Origin: Dehalococcoidales bacterium
Lineage (GTDB): Bacteria; Chloroflexota; Dehalococcoidia; Dehalococcoidales; UBA5627
Reading direction: 5' to 3'
Length of the DNA: 5,802 nt
Assembly (NCBI GenBank): GCA_028706995.1
Contig: JAQTVR010000079.1
Location: 1 to 5,802, forward strand
Notes under the pieces: model-generated
What the model was told of the DNA's origin: nothing
Database searches by the model: none
The model's input: only the letters and a program-made list of their open reading frames with translations
Translations under genes and position numbers: made by a program
Shown here: piece by piece, positions 4,352-5,802 of the stretch
Numbering within the stretch: the first letter of the stretch is position 1
Layout of the letters: every line of letters starts with the position of its first letter

Positions 4352-5071
4352 ATGATAGGCAAAATCGATCCGCGTATCCCAAATGGCCTTTCTGCTTCGG
4401 CTCCCTCCGCGCCTTCCGGCTCTGCAACCCATCCTGATTTTGGTAGCATATTCCGCGCCTCTATAGCCGGTCAGACCAGGGAACAACCCCTGGATATATT
4501 AATTATTCAGGCATTAAGCCGGGCCTTGCAGGCCATCCTTTCTGAAAATGGATCCGAAGAAGACGGCGGCCTGCCCTCATCGCTTTTCCCCTTCAATTTT
4601 CCCGACCTGTCCCCTCAGGCCAATAGGGCGGAATACCGTCCGAAGGGAAGGGAGCTTGATGCCGGGGTGTCAAATAATTTACAGGGCGGACAGGATATTG
4701 AACATATCGTGAGCGAGGCGTCCCGAAAATACGGGGTAGAACCCGCGCTCATCAAATCTGTCATTGCGGTGGAGAGCAACGGCGACCCGCAGGCCGTATC
4801 CCCGGCCGGCGCACGGGGTCTCATGCAGCTTATGCCGGCAACCGCGGCCGAATTAGGCGTAACCGATCCCTTTGATCCGGCACAGAACGTCATGGCCGGG
4901 ACGCGCTATCTGCGCCAGTTGATGGACCGTTACCAGGGGGATGTAAAGCTGGCCCTGGCCGCCTACAACTGGGGGATGGGTAACCTGGAAAAAAGGCCGG
5001 AGGCCCTGCCTAAAGAGACGCGGGAATACATAGCCAGGGTCGAAAGCCGTTATCGTGGCTATATTGCCTAG
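4352..5071 (+). CDS. SLT-type lytic transglycosylase without a signal peptide, possibly flagellar
   Basis: The product is 239 residues. The N-terminal 115 are low-complexity and Ser/Pro/Ala-rich with no Sec signal peptide. Residues about 117-232 form a complete goose-lysozyme-like SLT domain: the catalytic Glu in AVESNGDPQAVSPAGARG (139-156), then LMQLMP (157-162), the DPFDPAQNVMAGTRYL segment (172-187), AYNWG (204-208, usually AYNAG) and the closing LPKETREYIARV (219-230). Such enzymes cleave the MurNAc-GlcNAc bond of peptidoglycan with 1,6-anhydro product formation. Their work is periplasmic, so lack of a leader suggests export by another route, plausibly the flagellar type III apparatus as for rod-associated muramidases; this is inference, helped by the FlhB-like gene downstream. 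The ribosome site before ATG 4352 is weak (TAAG); an in-frame TTG at 4334 is an alternative start. Confidence 0.88.
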   Translation: MIGKIDPRIPNGLSASAPSAPSGSATHPDFGSIFRASIAGQTREQPLDILIIQALSRALQAILSENGSEEDGGLPSSLFPFNFPDLSPQANRAEYRPKGRELDAGVSNNLQGGQDIEHIVSEASRKYGVEPALIKSVIAVESNGDPQAVSPAGARGLMQLMPATAAELGVTDPFDPAQNVMAGTRYLRQLMDRYQGDVKLALAAYNWGMGNLEKRPEALPKETREYIARVESRYRGYIA

Positions 5072-5092
5072 GGAACAGGAAAGAGCAAGGGA

Positions 5093-5113
5093 ACCACGGA
5101 GAGGCACGGAGAA
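5093..5113. repeat. Short CACGGAG tandem-type repeat
   Basis: ACCACGGAG followed by GGCACGGAG (5093-5111) is the kind of short purine-rich interspersed unit (ACCACGGAGGCACGGAGA-like) commonly seen between genes of environmental bacteria. It lies just after the transglycosylase stop and is followed by a purine-rich run with GAAGTCAGAAGGCAGAAG and AAAGCTAAAAGCTAA. No gene is visible in 5072-5194. Confidence 0.3.
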
Positions 5114-5194
5114 TACAGAAGTCAGAAGGCAGAAGCAAAAGCTAAAAGCTAATGACTGGTATGGTTAATTTTTCAGGCTCATCGTGAAAGAGTG

Positions 5195-5397
5195 TGGGTA
5201 AATTTCTCTTTAAATAAGGCATGCTCTTTATCATCCCCCCTTTAGTAAAGGGGGGCGAGGGGGGATTTGAAAACGCTTGGTAGTAACGAATCTATATGCT
5301 TTCATATGATAACAGCCTAAAATAGTTGTGATTTATAAAATCTCCCCTAACCCCTCTTTCCCAAAGAGGGGAATAGAGAAGAGTAAAAAATTACCCA
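5195..5397. repeat. Inverted-repeat element with paired G/C-run hairpins (MITE-like)
   Basis: The ends are TGGGTAA (5195-5201) and TTACCCA (5391-5397). Just inside are two oppositely oriented copies of one repeat. Left: CCCCCCTTT-agt-AAAGGGGGG (5235-5255) followed by CGAGGGGGGATTT. Right: AAATCTCCCCTAA then CCCCTCTTT-ccc-AAAGAGGGG (5351-5371). Each is a 9-bp hairpin with a three-base loop. The central 68 bases are AT-rich and have no gene. Such hairpin repeats are common in Desulfobacterota and other environmental genomes. The symmetrical pair with matching ends looks like a non-autonomous element, but no clear target duplication is visible. It occupies most of the gene-free stretch 5072-5452. 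Confidence 0.5.
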
Positions 5398-5452
5398 CTC
5401 GATTACGCGAAGGCCCATTTTTCAATACGGTTGCGGACGCAAAGAGCAATTC

Positions 5453-5752
5453 ATGAACAACTGGAAGAAGAAGATCAAAAAGGCCGTCTCGCTGAAGTAT
5501 GAACCGGTCAAAGACCACGCCCCAAAGGTTACGGCCAAGGGGCAGGGGGTTATTGCCGATAAGATCATAGCCCTGGCCAAAGAGAACAATATCCCTATCC
5601 ATGAAGACCCGGACCTGATTGAAATATTATCAAAACTTGACCTTGAAGAAGAGATCCCGCCAACCGTTTACGTTCTGGTCGCCGAGATACTGGCCTTTGT
5701 CTATCGCATGAACGAGCGCTGGCCGGGGCGAACGGCAGAAAATTCTCAATAG
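5453..5752 (+). CDS. FlhB C-terminal-domain protein (stand-alone FlhB/YscU-like switch domain)
   Basis: At 99 residues it matches only the cytoplasmic C-terminal part of the flagellar export switch FlhB/YscU: KKAVSLKYEPVKDHAPKVTA (9-28), KGQGVIADKIIALAKENNIP (29-48), the EDPDL motif (51-55) and the EEIPPTVYVLVAEILAFVYR helix (66-85). Full-length FlhB is about 350 residues with four membrane helices and an autocleaving NPTH motif. Both are missing, as in the small FlhB-like proteins (YlqH type) found beside flagellar genes in many bacteria. Those can partly replace the cleaved FlhB C-domain in export; here the role is inferred. The frame is complete with a clean stop, so this is the normal short family form and not a fragment. 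The ribosome site is modest (AAAGAG, about six bases before ATG 5453). No further gene start is visible in 5753-5802. Confidence 0.88.
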   Translation: MNNWKKKIKKAVSLKYEPVKDHAPKVTAKGQGVIADKIIALAKENNIPIHEDPDLIEILSKLDLEEEIPPTVYVLVAEILAFVYRMNERWPGRTAENSQ

Positions 5753-5802
5753 GTAAAATTTGCCTACGGCTCCGGCAGACAATTCCTCCCGGCAATACAA
5801 GC

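Noticed and set aside
4615..5107. Minus-strand open frames within the transglycosylase gene.
   Set aside because: They are shadows of a gene with clear SLT catalytic motifs.
5235..5255. 9-bp G/C hairpin as an intrinsic terminator after the transglycosylase gene.
   Set aside because: No T run follows on either strand, and a second inverted copy exists at 5351-5371, so a repeat element explains it better.

Overview
The window reads as a stretch of Gram-negative bacterial chromosome in which a decayed chromosomal integron sits between ordinary housekeeping genes. The backbone genes are a partial DoxX/MauE-type membrane protein at the left edge (minus strand) and, on the right (plus strand), cutA, an SLT-type lytic transglycosylase and a stand-alone FlhB C-terminal-domain protein. 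This mix, together with a chromosomal integron, suggests a flagellated member of Desulfobacterota (Deltaproteobacteria) or a relative. That assignment is inference; no taxonomic marker gene is present.

The integron runs right to left. At 3725-3883 (+) lies an N-terminal remnant of an IntI-type tyrosine recombinase, with an in-frame amber codon at a position where these proteins normally have Trp and no catalytic domain downstream. At 3618-3667 are two divergent promoter candidates sharing a -35 region, one for intI (plus) and one that would serve as the cassette promoter Pc (minus). Cassettes follow on the minus strand. Cassette 1 (3579 to 2858) encodes a membrane-anchored coiled-coil protein. 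Cassette 2 (2857 leftwards to 1367) encodes a YkgJ-type Cys-cluster protein. Cassette 3 (1366 to 1247) is a roughly 120-bp mini-cassette with no gene. Cassette 4 (from 1246) encodes a small exported protein, with no recognisable closing attC.

The boundaries rest on an internal consistency test. In a true cassette the first bases (after G^TT) are complementary to the R'' box of that cassette's own attC. This holds for cassette 1 (TTAAGT / ACTTAAC), for cassette 2 (TTAGCC / GGCTAAC, once the intron is removed) and for cassette 3 (TTCCCC / GGGGAAC).

The attC of cassette 2 is split by a plus-strand group II intron ribozyme of about 686 bp (1445-2130). Recognisable 5' end, domain V (CGC triad) and domain VI (branch A) are present, but there is no reverse transcriptase. 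The insertion point TTGT^T beside a stem-loop, antisense to the cassette genes, is what is known for the group IIC-attC subclass.

Outside the integron, 182-588 holds inverted repeats but no convincing gene. 5072-5452 holds a short interspersed-type repeat and a 203-bp inverted-repeat element built from two G/C-run hairpins. cutA, the transglycosylase and the FlhB-like gene are co-oriented; the last two may belong to flagellar assembly.
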